DNA of 64,000 nucleotides from Burkholderiales bacterium (GTDB taxonomy: Bacteria > Pseudomonadota > Gammaproteobacteria > Burkholderiales > Burkholderiaceae_C): assembly GCA_016223165.1 (NCBI GenBank), contig JACRPO010000021.1, positions 272,659 through 336,658 on the forward strand, read 5' to 3'. This document shows positions 18,045-27,351 of the stretch, one piece after another. The notes beneath the pieces were generated by a model that did no database searches, was not told where the DNA came from, and worked only from the letters and a program-made list of their open reading frames with translations. Positions within the stretch are counted from its first letter, which is position 1. Every line of letters begins with the position of its first letter. A program made the position numbers and the translations under genes.

Positions 18045-21000
18045 ATGTTCAACTGGATCGTTCGCTACAGCCTGCACAACCGCCTCTTCGTGCTGGCCGT
18101 GGCCGCGCTGCTGATGGTCTACGGCGCGATGACGGCCTGGCGCACGCCGGTCGATGTCTTCCCGGACCTCAACAAGCCGCTCGTCACCGTGCTCACCGAA
18201 GCGGGCGGCATGGCGCCCGAGGAGGTGGAGCAGCTCGTCACCTTCCCCATCGAGACCGCGCTCAACGGCATGCCGGGCGTGACGCGCGTGCGCAGCACCT
18301 CGGGCGTGGGCCTGTCCATCCTCTACGCCGAGTTCGACTGGGGCACCGACATCTACCGCAACCGCCAGCTCGTCGCCGAGCGGCTGGCGCTGGTGCGCGA
18401 ACAGCTGCCCGGCGACATCACGCCGGTGATGGGGCCGGTGTCGTCGATCATGGGCGAGATCATGCTCGTGGCGCTGCCTCTGGCTACTCCGGCAGGTGGC
18501 GACGGCAAGGCGCCCGCCGCGAGCCCGATGGCGGCGCGCGAGTACGCCGACTTCGTGCTGCGCCCGCGGCTGCTGTCGATCCCGGGCGTCTCGCAGGTCA
18601 TCCCCATCGGCGGCGAGGTGCGCACGCTGCGCGTGGCGCCCGATACCGCGCGCATGGCGCAGTTCGGCGTCTCGCTGACGCAGCTCGAGCAGGCGCTGCG
18701 CGGCTTTGCCGGCAATGCCGGCGGCGGCTTCATCGACCTCAACAGCCGCGAGTACCTGATCCGGCACCTGGGGCGCAGCAACCGCGTCGACGACCTCGCC
18801 GGCGTCGCCGTGGCGTGGAAGGACGGGCGCGCCATCCTGCTCGAACAGGTGGCGTCGGTGGGTTTTTCCGCCGCCTTGAAGCGCGGCGATGCCGGCTACA
18901 ACGGCGTGCCGGCGGTGGTGGTGAGCGTGCAGAAGCAGCCCGCCGCCGATACCGTGAAAGTCACTGCGCAGATCGAAGACGCGCTGGCCGAACTCAAGCA
19001 AGGCCTGCAGAACTCGACCCATGCCGGCCTGGCCGCGCCGCGCGTGCTCTTCCGCCAGGCCGACTTCATCAAGGCCTCGATCGGCAACGTCGCCGAGGCG
19101 CTGCGCGACGGCGCCATCATGGTGGCCGTCGTGCTCTTCGCCTTCCTGCTCTCGGCGCGCACGACGGTGATCTCGCTCACCGCGATCCCGCTCTCGCTGG
19201 CGGTGACCGCACTCGTGTTCCAGTGGCTCGGCCAGTCGATCAACGTGATGACGCTCGGCGGGCTGGCCATCGCCATCGGCGAGCTCGTCGACGACGCGGT
19301 GGTCGGCGTCGAGAACATCCTGCGGCGGCTGCGCAACAACCGCATCAACAGCGGCAGCGGCGGCAGCGGCGCCACGCCGCTGCCGGCCTTCGATGTCGTC
19401 GCCCGCGCCAGCGTCGAGGTGCGCTCGGGCATCCTCTACGCCACGGTGATCGTCGTGCTCGTCTTCGTGCCGCTCTTCGCGCTGCCGGGCATCGAGGGGC
19501 GGCTCTTCTCGCCGCTCGGCATCGCCTACATCGTCTCGATCCTGGCCTCGATGCTGGTCTCGATGACGGTGACGCCGGTGCTGTGCTACTACCTGCTGCC
19601 GACGATGAAGCGGCTGGACCATGGCGACAGCCCGCTCGTCGCCTGGCTCAAGCGCCAGGATGCGAAGCTGCTCGCCTGGTCATTCCCGCGCGCCAAGGCG
19701 TTGATCGCCGTGGCGCTGCTGGCGGTGGCCGCGGCGGCGGCGAGCGTGCCGTTCTTCGCGCGCCTCTTCCTGCCCGCCTTCAACGAGGGCTCGCTGGTGC
19801 TCTCGCTGATGCTCAACCCCGGCACCTCGCTGGCCGAGGCCAACCGCATCGGCGCCGTGGCCGAAGGCCTCATCGGCGAGGTGCCCGAGGTGCTGCAGGT
19901 GGGGCGGCGCACCGGGCGGGCCGAGCTCGACGAACATGCCGAGGGCGTGCACTCGGCCGAGATCGACGTCGACCTGAAGCGCTCCGAGCGCAGCCGCGAA
20001 GCGGTGCTGGCCGACCTTCGCGACCGGCTCGCGGTGCTGCCGGCGCAGGTGGCGATCGGCCAGCCGATCGGCCACCGGCTCGACCACCTGCTCTCGGGCG
20101 TGCGCGCGCAGATCGCGCTCAAGATCTACGGCGACGACACCGATACGCTGCGCGGCCTGGCCGAATCGATGCGCGCGCAACTGGCGAGCGTGCCCGGGCT
20201 CGTCGACCTCACGGTCGAGAAGCAGGTGCTGATCCCGCAGATCACCGTGCGCCTCGATCACCGCAAGGCGGCGCAGGCGGGGCTCGCGCCGGGCGAGGCG
20301 ATCCGCGTGCTGCAGGCGCTGACCGATGGTGCGCACCCCAATCAAGGTTCGCAGATCGTCGACGGCGCGCGCCGCTACGAGCTCGTGCTGCGCCTGCCCG
20401 ACGGCCAGCGCAGCCCGCAGGACCTGGCGCGTTTGCTCGTCGATACGCCGGCCGGCCGGCTGCCGGTGTCGAGCATCGCCACCGTGGAAGAGACCGACGG
20501 CCCGAACCAGATCGGGCGTGAGAACGGCCGTCGGCGCATCGTCGTCTACGCCAACACCGACGGCAGCGACATGGCGCGCGTCATCGGCGACATCCGCCGG
20601 GTGATCGAGCAGACCGCCCTGCCCAGCGGCAACTTCGTCAGCCTGGAGGGCCAGTTCCAGGCCCAGGAGCAGGCGACGCGGCTCATCGCGGGCCTGTCGG
20701 TGGTGTCGCTGGCGATGATGTTCCTGGTGCTGTACTCGCGCTACCAGTCGGTGGTGCTGGCCGGCATCATCATGGCCAACATCCCGCTGGCGCTGATCGG
20801 CTCGGTGGTGGCGATGTGGCTGGCGGGCGTGCAGCTCTCGGTGGCCTCGATGGTGGGCTTCATCACGCTGGCCGGCATCGCCACGCGCAACGGCATCCTC
20901 AAGATCAGCCACTACATCAACCTGTGCAAGTTCGAGGGCGAGACGTTCTCGCAGGCGATGATCGTGCGCGGCTCGCTCGAGCGGCTGACGCCGGTGCTGA

Positions 21001-21239
21001 TGACGGCGCTGGTGGCGGCGTTTGCGCTGACACCGCTGCTGCTGGCCGCCGACGCGCCGGGCAAGGAGATCCTGCACCCGGTTGCGGTGGTGATCTTCGG
21101 CGGCCTCGTCAGCTCGACGTTGCTCGACACCTTGCTGACACCGGTGCTGTTCTGGCTCTTCGGCCGCCGGGCCACGCAGCGGCTGCTGATCGAAGAAGCG
21201 CATACGCCGGCCGTGCCCGGCACGCGCGAGGCCTATTGA
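18045..21239 (+). CDS. Heavy-metal RND efflux pump (CzcA/CusA family)
   Basis: A 1064-residue inner-membrane proton antiporter with 12 predicted helices and two large periplasmic loops, the usual HME-RND length. Family signatures include TPVDVFPDLNKP, VEQLVTFPIETALNGMPGV, RSTSGVGLSILYAEFDWGTDIYRNRQLV and the second-half MVGFITLAGIATRNGILKI. The helix that carries the proton-relay acids in CzcA (DFG..VDGAVV) reads AIAIGELVDDAVVGVEN, a variant seen in less-characterised HME pumps, so the substrate need not be Co/Zn/Cd. Surrounding His-rich proteins point to a divalent cation. It lies between the fusion-protein gene and a small periplasmic protein gene. AGGAG precedes the ATG. Confidence 0.88.
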   Translation: MFNWIVRYSLHNRLFVLAVAALLMVYGAMTAWRTPVDVFPDLNKPLVTVLTEAGGMAPEEVEQLVTFPIETALNGMPGVTRVRSTSGVGLSILYAEFDWGTDIYRNRQLVAERLALVREQLPGDITPVMGPVSSIMGEIMLVALPLATPAGGDGKAPAASPMAAREYADFVLRPRLLSIPGVSQVIPIGGEVRTLRVAPDTARMAQFGVSLTQLEQALRGFAGNAGGGFIDLNSREYLIRHLGRSNRVDDLAGVAVAWKDGRAILLEQVASVGFSAALKRGDAGYNGVPAVVVSVQKQPAADTVKVTAQIEDALAELKQGLQNSTHAGLAAPRVLFRQADFIKASIGNVAEALRDGAIMVAVVLFAFLLSARTTVISLTAIPLSLAVTALVFQWLGQSINVMTLGGLAIAIGELVDDAVVGVENILRRLRNNRINSGSGGSGATPLPAFDVVARASVEVRSGILYATVIVVLVFVPLFALPGIEGRLFSPLGIAYIVSILASMLVSMTVTPVLCYYLLPTMKRLDHGDSPLVAWLKRQDAKLLAWSFPRAKALIAVALLAVAAAAASVPFFARLFLPAFNEGSLVLSLMLNPGTSLAEANRIGAVAEGLIGEVPEVLQVGRRTGRAELDEHAEGVHSAEIDVDLKRSERSREAVLADLRDRLAVLPAQVAIGQPIGHRLDHLLSGVRAQIALKIYGDDTDTLRGLAESMRAQLASVPGLVDLTVEKQVLIPQITVRLDHRKAAQAGLAPGEAIRVLQALTDGAHPNQGSQIVDGARRYELVLRLPDGQRSPQDLARLLVDTPAGRLPVSSIATVEETDGPNQIGRENGRRRIVVYANTDGSDMARVIGDIRRVIEQTALPSGNFVSLEGQFQAQEQATRLIAGLSVVSLAMMFLVLYSRYQSVVLAGIIMANIPLALIGSVVAMWLAGVQLSVASMVGFITLAGIATRNGILKISHYINLCKFEGETFSQAMIVRGSLERLTPVLMTALVAAFALTPLLLAADAPGKEILHPVAVVIFGGLVSSTLLDTLLTPVLFWLFGRRATQRLLIEEAHTPAVPGTREAY

Positions 21240-21343
21240 CGGACCATGTTGGACCACCTACGGACAACATGAAGAATCAGGCTCACGCGGCGCCGCCTGA
21301 TCGAGTGCGCCGCACGTGATTGGAAAGCTGGAAGGAATTCATC

Positions 21344-21718
21344 ATGATCAAGAAACTGTTGACGGCTGCCGTGCTGGGCCTGGCCGCGTTCGGGTTCAAC
21401 GCCACCTACGCGCATGGCGGCGGCGAGCCCAAGCATGGCGGCGTCGTGCAGGCCGCGAGCGACCTGTCGTTCGAGCTGGTGGGCACGGCCGACGGCGCCG
21501 TCATCTACGTCGAGGACCACGGCAAGGCGATGGCACCCACCGGCATGAAGGGCAAGCTGACCGTGCTCAACGGGGCCCAGAAGTCCGAGGCCGAACTGGT
21601 CGTGGCCGGCGACCGGCTCGAGGCCAAGGGCGTGAAGCTCGGCAAGGGCGCGAAGGTGGTGGCAGCGCTGGTGACGTCGGGCGCGAAGGCGATCACGGTT
21701 CGCTTCACGGTCAGGTGA
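21344..21718 (+). CDS. Small exported protein of the metal-efflux cluster
   Basis: A 124-residue protein with a signal peptide (KKLLTAAVLGLAAFGFNATYA) and a mature N-terminus HGGGEPKHGGVVQ, whose two spaced histidines could bind metal. The remainder is a small beta domain (LSFELVGTADGAVIYVEDHG, GKLTVLNGAQKSEAELV). Similar small His-containing proteins accompany czc/cnr-type pumps, but the function is not known. The ATG at 21344 is preferred over one at 21320 because it gives the signal peptide and has GAAGGA upstream (21331-21336). Its stop codon overlaps the next start (GTGA, 21715-21718), so it is translationally coupled to the EamA permease gene. Confidence 0.65.
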   Translation: MIKKLLTAAVLGLAAFGFNATYAHGGGEPKHGGVVQAASDLSFELVGTADGAVIYVEDHGKAMAPTGMKGKLTVLNGAQKSEAELVVAGDRLEAKGVKLGKGAKVVAALVTSGAKAITVRFTVR

Positions 21719-22782
21719 AACCCGCGCGGCCGGTCTTGCCGGCGCTGAAAGGCGGCCTGCTGGCGTTGCTGGCGGCAGCCCTCTTCGGCATCAGCACGCC
21801 ACTGGTCCAGCAGTTCGGCGCAGGCATCGGTGCCTTCGGCACGGCCGCGCTGCTCTATGCGGGTGCGGCGGCGGTCGGCGCTCTCTCTCGTCGCCCCGCG
21901 GACCGGGAGGCACGGCTGGCGCGCGGCGACCTGGCGCGGCTGGTCGCGATGGCCGCCTTCGGCGCTGTCGTCGGCCCGGTGGCGCTGGCCTGGGGGCTGC
22001 AACGCACCAGCGGCACCAGCGCCTCGCTGATGCTGACGCTGGAAGCGCTGTTCACGGCGGTGCTCGCCTGGCGGCTGTACCACGAGACCATGGACCGGCG
22101 CGTCTGGGCGGCGATGCTGCTGCTGCTCGCCGGCGGCATCGTGCTCGTGCTCGACCAGGGCTTGTCGGCGCGATCCGGCGGCGGCACGCAGCTGTGGGGC
22201 CTGCTCGCGGTGATGCTCGCCACGGCCGCCTGGGGCGTGGACAACACCTTGTCGCGCGCGCTCGCCGAACGCGACCCGAGCCAGGTGGTGATGGCCAAGG
22301 CCACGCTGGGTGCCAGCGCGACGGCGGTGCTGGCATTCGCCTTCGGCGAGCCGCTGCCCTCGGCGCTCGCCTCGCTCGCACTCTTTGCGGTGGGCGCCAG
22401 CGGCTATGGGTTGAGCCTGCGCTTCTACCTGCTCGCGCAGCGGGCCTTCGGCGCGGCGCGCACGGGCTCGGTGTTCGCGTTCGCGCCCTTCATCGGCGCG
22501 GCGCTGGCGGTGGCGCTCGGCGACCGCTCGGCCGGCTGGCTGATGGCGGCCGGCGGGCTGCTGATGCTGGTCGGCGTGGTGCTGCATCTGGCCGAGTCGC
22601 ACGGCCACGAGCACGAGCACGAAGCCCTGGAACACGAACACGCGCACCGGCACGACGACGGGCACCACGAGCATCTGCACGAACCGATGCCTGCCGGCGA
22701 GCACAGCCATCTGCACCGGCACCAGCCGCTGCGACACCAGCACCACCACGTGCCGGATGCGCATCACCTGCATCGGCACTGA
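21715..22782 (+). CDS. EamA/DMT-family permease with a histidine-rich C-terminal tail
   Basis: A 355-residue protein from a GTG start overlapping the previous stop codon. Ten hydrophobic segments in two EamA repeats (GGLLALLAAALFGISTPLVQ... and GLLAVMLATAAWGVDNTLSRA...) fill residues 10-295. The last ~60 residues are extraordinarily rich in His (about half), in clusters such as HGHEHEHEALEHEHAHRHDD. Most DMT permeases export amino acids or metabolites. The His tail and its place at the end of a metal-efflux cluster suggest a metal exporter or a metal-buffered regulator of one. Some annotated Ni/Co or Cd exporters of other families carry similar tails. Topology predicts a cytoplasmic tail, which would fit cytosolic metal capture. 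Confidence 0.75.
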   Translation: MKPARPVLPALKGGLLALLAAALFGISTPLVQQFGAGIGAFGTAALLYAGAAAVGALSRRPADREARLARGDLARLVAMAAFGAVVGPVALAWGLQRTSGTSASLMLTLEALFTAVLAWRLYHETMDRRVWAAMLLLLAGGIVLVLDQGLSARSGGGTQLWGLLAVMLATAAWGVDNTLSRALAERDPSQVVMAKATLGASATAVLAFAFGEPLPSALASLALFAVGASGYGLSLRFYLLAQRAFGAARTGSVFAFAPFIGAALAVALGDRSAGWLMAAGGLLMLVGVVLHLAESHGHEHEHEALEHEHAHRHDDGHHEHLHEPMPAGEHSHLHRHQPLRHQHHHVPDAHHLHRH

Positions 22783-22959
22783 CTGAAGTGAACGACATCC
22801 CTTGGGTGGCGCACTGCGGTCGTTCGGCGCTACACCGCCGCCCGCCGAATGATTGCTCAGCACCGCAACGCGACGGCCCTGCGTCGCGGGTCGGTCCCGC
22901 TCGCAGCACGCCGCTAGGATTGCGGCCACGCCACCACACCGGCGCCTGACGCGCCCCTT

Positions 22960-24285
22960 ATGGAAATCCTCGTCCTTTTCGCCCTCATCCTGCTCAACGG
23001 CCTGTTCGCGATGTCGGAGATCGCGCTGGTCACCGCGCGCAAGGCCCGCCTGCAGGCGCTGGTCGACGAGGGTGACTCTTCGGCCGCCGCGGCCATCAAG
23101 CTCGGTGAAGACCCGACCCGGTTCCTCTCCACGATCCAGATCGGCATCACCTCCATCGGCGTGCTCAACGGCATCGTCGGCGAGGCCACGCTCGCCGCGC
23201 CGCTGACGCAGGTGCTCGACCGGTTCGGCGTGCCCGCCCCCTACGACGCCTATGCCGCCACCGGGCTGGTGGTGGTGCTGATCACCTACTTCTCGATCGT
23301 CGTGGGCGAGCTCGTGCCCAAGCGCATCGGGCAGTCGCACCCCGAGACGCTGGCGCGCCTCGTGGCCAAGCCGATCAACTGGCTGGCCATCGGCACCAAG
23401 CCCTTCGTGCGCCTGCTCTCGATCTCCACGCACGGCCTGCTGCGCCTGCTCGGGGTGCGCGACAGCGGTGCGCAGGCGGTCACCGAGGCCGAGATCCACG
23501 CCGTGCTCGCCGAGGGCACGAGCGCCGGCGTCATCGAGTCGCACGAGCATGCGATGGTGCGCAACGTCTTCCGCCTCGACGACCGGCAGATCGGTTCGCT
23601 CATGGTGCCGCGCGGCGATGTGGTCTGCCTGGACGTCGACCTGCCCTTCGAGGAGAACCTGGCCCGTGTCGAAGAGTCGGCGCACGCACGCTTTCCGGTC
23701 GTGCGCGGCGGCCTGCACAACCTGCTCGGCGTGGTCAACGCGCGCCGGTGGCTCGCGCGTGCGCTGCGCGACGAAGACCGCGATCTCGCGCAGCAGGCAC
23801 TGAAGACCCCGCTCTTCGTGCCCGAGACGCTGACCGGCATGGAACTGCTCGACAACTTCCGCTCCTCGGACGTGCACATGGCCTTCGTCATCGACGAGTA
23901 CGGCGAGGTGCAGGGCATCGTCACGCTGCAGGACCTCATCGAGGCCATCACCGGTGAATTCCACCCGCGCGACCCGGCGACCTCCTGGGCGGTGCAGCGC
24001 GAAGACGGCAGCTGGCTGCTCGACGGCCACATCCCGGTGCCGGAACTGAAGGACCGCCTGCACCTGGACACCGTGCCCGAGGAAGACCGCGGCCGCTACC
24101 ACACGCTCAGCGGCATGTTGATGCTGCTCACCGGCCGCCTGCCCAAGGTGGCCGATGCGGTGAACTGGGAAGGCTGGCACCTCGAAATCGTCGACATGGA
24201 CGGCAAGACGATCGACAAGGTGCTGGCCAGCCGGTTGCCCGATGCCGAGGAGGCTGCCGGCACCAGCGCCACCGAAGGGGCGTGA
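22960..24285 (+). CDS. HlyC/CorC (CNNM)-family membrane protein with CBS domains
   Basis: A 441-residue protein. A DUF21/CNNM transmembrane domain (about 1-190: LLNGLFAMSEIALVTARKARL, FLSTIQIGITSIGVLNGIVGEA, GELVPKRIGQSHPE) is followed by paired CBS domains (about 215-335, with VIDEYGEVQGIVTLQDLIEAITGE) and a C-terminal CorC_HlyC domain (about 350-430). Members are implicated in Mg2+ or Co2+ transport; older annotations as hemolysins are misleading. It is on the same strand as the metal cluster, 177 bp downstream, with its own -10-like TAGGAT at 22915-22920, so it is probably a separate unit. Confidence 0.9.
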   Translation: MEILVLFALILLNGLFAMSEIALVTARKARLQALVDEGDSSAAAAIKLGEDPTRFLSTIQIGITSIGVLNGIVGEATLAAPLTQVLDRFGVPAPYDAYAATGLVVVLITYFSIVVGELVPKRIGQSHPETLARLVAKPINWLAIGTKPFVRLLSISTHGLLRLLGVRDSGAQAVTEAEIHAVLAEGTSAGVIESHEHAMVRNVFRLDDRQIGSLMVPRGDVVCLDVDLPFEENLARVEESAHARFPVVRGGLHNLLGVVNARRWLARALRDEDRDLAQQALKTPLFVPETLTGMELLDNFRSSDVHMAFVIDEYGEVQGIVTLQDLIEAITGEFHPRDPATSWAVQREDGSWLLDGHIPVPELKDRLHLDTVPEEDRGRYHTLSGMLMLLTGRLPKVADAVNWEGWHLEIVDMDGKTIDKVLASRLPDAEEAAGTSATEGA

Positions 24286-24385
24286 CCTCGAAACGCCGCG
24301 CCGCGATGAGGGCGCAGGCCCGCAGGCTGCAGGTGCCCGCGGCCGATGGGCTTGCGCCGGCCGGGGCCTGTTGCGATGGGAATTT

Positions 24386-24401
24386 GTATAGCGTATGCTA
24401 C
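24386..24401. promoter_or_regulatory. Operator-like site shared with the chr operon
   Basis: The stretch GTATAGCGTATGCTAC, 38 bp before the ATG of the ATP-grasp-like gene, contains TAGCGTATGCTAC. This matches the sequence before chrB (TAGTGTAAGCTAC, minus strand at 45834-45846) at 11 of 13 positions. Both contain a partial inverted repeat. Being AT-rich in a very GC-rich region, and in front of paralogous genes, it is a good candidate for a common regulator site, possibly for ChrB. Confidence 0.55.
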
Positions 24402-24438
24402 AGATCATGAAATGAGAGTTGCATGATCTGGAGAGCCC

Positions 24439-25512
24439 ATGAACGCTGGCCGGCCCACTCGCATTGCACTGCTCTACCCCGGCGACCGCGCCGCGCGCGA
24501 CCGCTCCGACCCGGCCGAGAGCCGCTTCGCGCCGCTGTTCGCCGCCTTCGCCGCGGCCGGCGTGCACGCCGAGCCGGCGGTCTACCACGACGACTTCGCC
24601 GACGACGTGCGTGCGCAGCTGCTGAAGCGTGCCGACGGCGTTCTCGTCTGGTGCAACCCCGTCGAAGGCGGACGGCGGCGCGACCGGCTTGACGCGCTGC
24701 TGCGCGAGGTGGCCGAGGCCGGCGTCTTCGTCAGCACGCATCCGGACACCATCCTTCGCCTCGGCACGAAGGACGTGCTTTTCTACACGCGCGACCTGCC
24801 CTTCGGCAGCGACGTCGTGCGCGTCGACAGCCTTCAACAACTGGCCACCGGGCTGCCGCAGCGCCTGGATCGCGGCGCACGCGTTCTCAAGCAGGTCCGC
24901 GGCCACAGCGGCGTCGGCGTGTGGCGCGTGCAGTGGGACGAAGGGGCGGGCGGCCAGCGCGGAGAACGCCGCGTGCGGCTGCGCCACGCGCAGCGCGGCA
25001 GCGAAGAGGAGACGGTGGGCCTGCCGGCGCTTGTCGCGCGCATGGCCGCCTACTTCGAGCCCGAGCAGGGCGGCCACATGATCGACCAGGCCTGGCAGCC
25101 GCGCCTGGCCGAAGGCATGCTGCGTGCGTACCTGGTGGGCGCGCGCGTGGCCGGATTCGGGCACCAGGCGGTGAATGCGCTCTACCCCGCACGCCCCGGA
25201 GAGGCGCCGCTGCAGCCGGGTCCGCGCCTGTACCACGGGCCCGACGTGCCGGAGTTCCAGCCGCTTCGCGAGCGGCTCGAGTCGGGCTGGATCGACTTGC
25301 TGCGCGAGCGTGTCGGTCTCTCGCGCGAGCAGCTGCCGCTGCTGTGGGACTGCGACTTCCTGTTCGGCGAGCCGACCGCCGCCGAGCCCCAGCGCTATGT
25401 GTTGTGCGAGATCAACGTCAGCAGCGTCTCGCCGTTTCCGCCTTCGGCCATCGCGCCGCTCGTCGAGGCTGTGCAGCAGCGGCTGCGCTCGCCTGCCCCG
25501 GTGCGCGCTTGA
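24439..25512 (+). CDS. ATP-grasp-like protein of chromate-resistance module A (Cj0069-like)
   Basis: A 357-residue cytoplasmic protein, strongly similar along its length to the product at 41141-42304. The start RIALLYPGDRAARDRSDPAESRF, then VYHDDFADDV, CNPVEGGRRRDRLD and VFVSTHPDTILRLGTKDVL, look like an ATP-grasp preATP half. VLKQVRGHSGVGVWRV looks like the lysine/glycine-loop strand, and YFEPEQGGHMIDQAWQPRL and CEINVSSVSPFPPSA complete a probable ATP-grasp active site. Its reaction is unknown; ATP-grasp enzymes usually ligate a carboxylate to an amine or thiol. It sits upstream of a SOD-rhodanese gene in both modules, so a role in chromate or oxidative detoxification is inferred. A shared operator-like sequence lies 38 bp upstream. 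Confidence 0.65.
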   Translation: MNAGRPTRIALLYPGDRAARDRSDPAESRFAPLFAAFAAAGVHAEPAVYHDDFADDVRAQLLKRADGVLVWCNPVEGGRRRDRLDALLREVAEAGVFVSTHPDTILRLGTKDVLFYTRDLPFGSDVVRVDSLQQLATGLPQRLDRGARVLKQVRGHSGVGVWRVQWDEGAGGQRGERRVRLRHAQRGSEEETVGLPALVARMAAYFEPEQGGHMIDQAWQPRLAEGMLRAYLVGARVAGFGHQAVNALYPARPGEAPLQPGPRLYHGPDVPEFQPLRERLESGWIDLLRERVGLSREQLPLLWDCDFLFGEPTAAEPQRYVLCEINVSSVSPFPPSAIAPLVEAVQQRLRSPAPVRA

Positions 25513-25555
25513 GCCGCGGCCGCACGACCTGTTCGAAGACCCAGGGAGGTGCTCG

Positions 25556-26524
25556 ATGACCTATCCGATCGCACCGCTGTTCTGCCGGCCGTGGACCCTG
25601 AACGGCCTTTCGCCCCGCTTGATCGAGAGCCACTATGCGCACAACTACGGCTCGGCCGTGCGCAGGCTCAATGCGGTGAGCGACGAGCTGGCCGCTCTCG
25701 ACCTGACTTCGACCGCGCCGCAAGCGCTCGGGCGCCTGAAACGCGAACAAGCGAGCCTTCTCAACTCCACGCTGCTGCACGAGCTCTACTTCGCCAGCTT
25801 GGGCGGCGATGGGCGCGTGCCACCCCCGGCGATCTCGGCCGCGCTGGCACGCGACTTCGGTTCATTCGATCGCTGGCGCCGCGAATTCATGGCCTTGGCG
25901 GAATCGCTTGCCGGCGAATCCGGCTGGATCGTGTTGAGCTACCTGCCGCGCGAGCGGCAGTTGATGAACCTGTGCGCCACCGAGCACGCACAAGGCATGG
26001 CAGGCGGCGTGCCGATCCTCGCGCTGGACATGTACGAGCATGCCTACCAGCTCGAGTTCGGCGCCAATCAGGAGGCCTATGTGGCCGCCTTCATGCGCAA
26101 CATCCTTTGGCCGGCAGTCGAATCGAGGTATGCCGGTGCACTCGACGCGGCACCTCCGCTGACGCTGGAGCAGCCGGAGTTCGCGGGCCTGCCGGGCGTC
26201 GCGCCCGAGGAGGTTCTGGCCATGTTGGCGGCAGGCGACAAGGTGCAGTTGATCGACACGCGACCGCGGCACTACACCACCAGAGACAACGAGATCATGG
26301 CGGGTGCCGTTTGGCGTGACCCTGAGCGAATCTCGGAGTGGATGGGCAGCTTGTCCAAGGACCAGCCCGTGGTGACCTTCTGCGTCTACGGCTTCCACAT
26401 CGGGTGCCAAAGCGCGTCGGCGCTGCGCGATGCCGGTTACGACGCCCGCTACATGCGCGGTGGCCACTTCGCTTGGAAGGCGCTCGACGGTCCGGTGGAT
26501 CTGTTCAAGCCGCCCGCTGCCTAG
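25556..26524 (+). CDS. Superoxide dismutase-rhodanese fusion (ChrC/ChrE-like), module A
   Basis: A 322-residue two-domain protein. The Fe/Mn-superoxide dismutase domain (about 10-200) keeps the four metal ligands: His26 (ESHYAHNYG), His75 (LLHELYFASLGG), and the Asp and His of LALDMYEHAYQL. The C-terminal rhodanese domain (about 215-315) has LIDTRPRHY and the active-site loop VTFCVYGFHIG with Cys276. In Cupriavidus chr operons the SOD (ChrC) and rhodanese-like (ChrE) functions are separate genes; here they are fused, perhaps coupling superoxide removal with sulfur chemistry during chromate reduction. GGGAGG precedes the ATG. It is more diverged from the fusion at 42301-43314 than is the decayed copy next door. 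Confidence 0.8.
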   Translation: MTYPIAPLFCRPWTLNGLSPRLIESHYAHNYGSAVRRLNAVSDELAALDLTSTAPQALGRLKREQASLLNSTLLHELYFASLGGDGRVPPPAISAALARDFGSFDRWRREFMALAESLAGESGWIVLSYLPRERQLMNLCATEHAQGMAGGVPILALDMYEHAYQLEFGANQEAYVAAFMRNILWPAVESRYAGALDAAPPLTLEQPEFAGLPGVAPEEVLAMLAAGDKVQLIDTRPRHYTTRDNEIMAGAVWRDPERISEWMGSLSKDQPVVTFCVYGFHIGCQSASALRDAGYDARYMRGGHFAWKALDGPVDLFKPPAA

Positions 26525-26589
26525 CAGTGCCGGGGCGACGGCCGGCTGCGACGGCGGCCGACGCCGGCGTCGTGCGACCTCGGTCCGGC

Positions 26590-27324
26590 TCAGCGAGGCT
26601 TGTCGCTCACCGGGCGCCCGGCCTGCGTCCAACCGTCGATGCCGCCGACGAGGAAGCGCGCGTCGATGCCGGCGGCGCGCAACTGCAGCGCCGCGGCGCG
26701 GCCGACTTCGTGGCCGTAGACGCAGTAGACGACCACCGGCTCGCCGGGCTTGGCCGACGGCGCGTCGCCGCCCTGCACGAGAGTGGCCGGGTCGAGCCAG
26801 CGCGAGCCGTGCAGCATCGCCTTCGCCTGCTCGAACACGCCGGCCCGGCGCACGTCGAAGAGCGACGCGCCGGCGGGTCGTGCGGCCAGCTCATCGGCCG
26901 TGGCGCCGAACGGCGTGCTAGCGGAGTGCTAGCGGCGTGCACGGCGGCCTGGTAGCGGGCGTAGACGCCCGCCCAGTCGATGTTGGCCATGAAGGCATCG
27001 ACATAGGCCGCAGCGGCCGCGCCGTGGTCCAGGTGGTAGGCGTGCTCGTACATGTCCAGCGCCAGCAGCGGCACGCCGCCGGCGAGTGCGTGCGTGTGGT
27101 CGGCCGACCATTGATTGACGAGCGTGCCCTCGCGCGGCTGAAAGCTCAGCAGCACCCAGCCCGAACCACCGCCGAGTGCGCGGCCCATGGCAATGAACTC
27201 TTCGCGCCACGACGCGACGCTGCCGAAGTTGGCCGTGAGTGCCATCTCGGCGCCGCCGTAGTTGTTCCGGCGGTGGCTCTCGACGAAGCCTCGGGTAGGG
27301 CAGAGGTTGCGGGCGGGCATCCAT
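26590..27324 (-). pseudogene. Decayed SOD-rhodanese fusion gene
   Basis: This is nearly identical in its central part to the intact gene at 42301-43314. From EMALTANFG to YVDAFMANI only a few residues differ. It is broken three times. After MDARPQPLPYP a small deletion shifts the frame. The next ~65 codons, including the second metal-ligand His (LLHELYF), are gone, so NNYGGA runs straight into EMALTANFG. An 11-bp tandem duplication at 26915-26936 shifts the frame between the SOD and rhodanese parts. The rhodanese end (VVVYCVYGHEVG) is still recognisable. It cannot make a working enzyme. Its position behind a chrA relic matches the gene order of the intact operon. Confidence 0.85.
26915..26936. 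repeat. 11-bp tandem duplication causing a frameshift
   Basis: GTGCTAGCGGA (26915-26925) is followed directly by GTGCTAGCGGC (26926-26936). The intact paralogue has a single copy at this position. The extra 11 bp separates the SOD and rhodanese frames of the pseudogene. Confidence 0.75.
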
Positions 27325-27351
27325 GGGGCGATCCTTTCATCGTACGGCCGG

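Noticed and set aside
26590..27324. Functional third SOD-rhodanese gene
   Set aside because: Two frameshifts and a ~65-codon deletion that removes a metal ligand are visible when compared with the intact copy.
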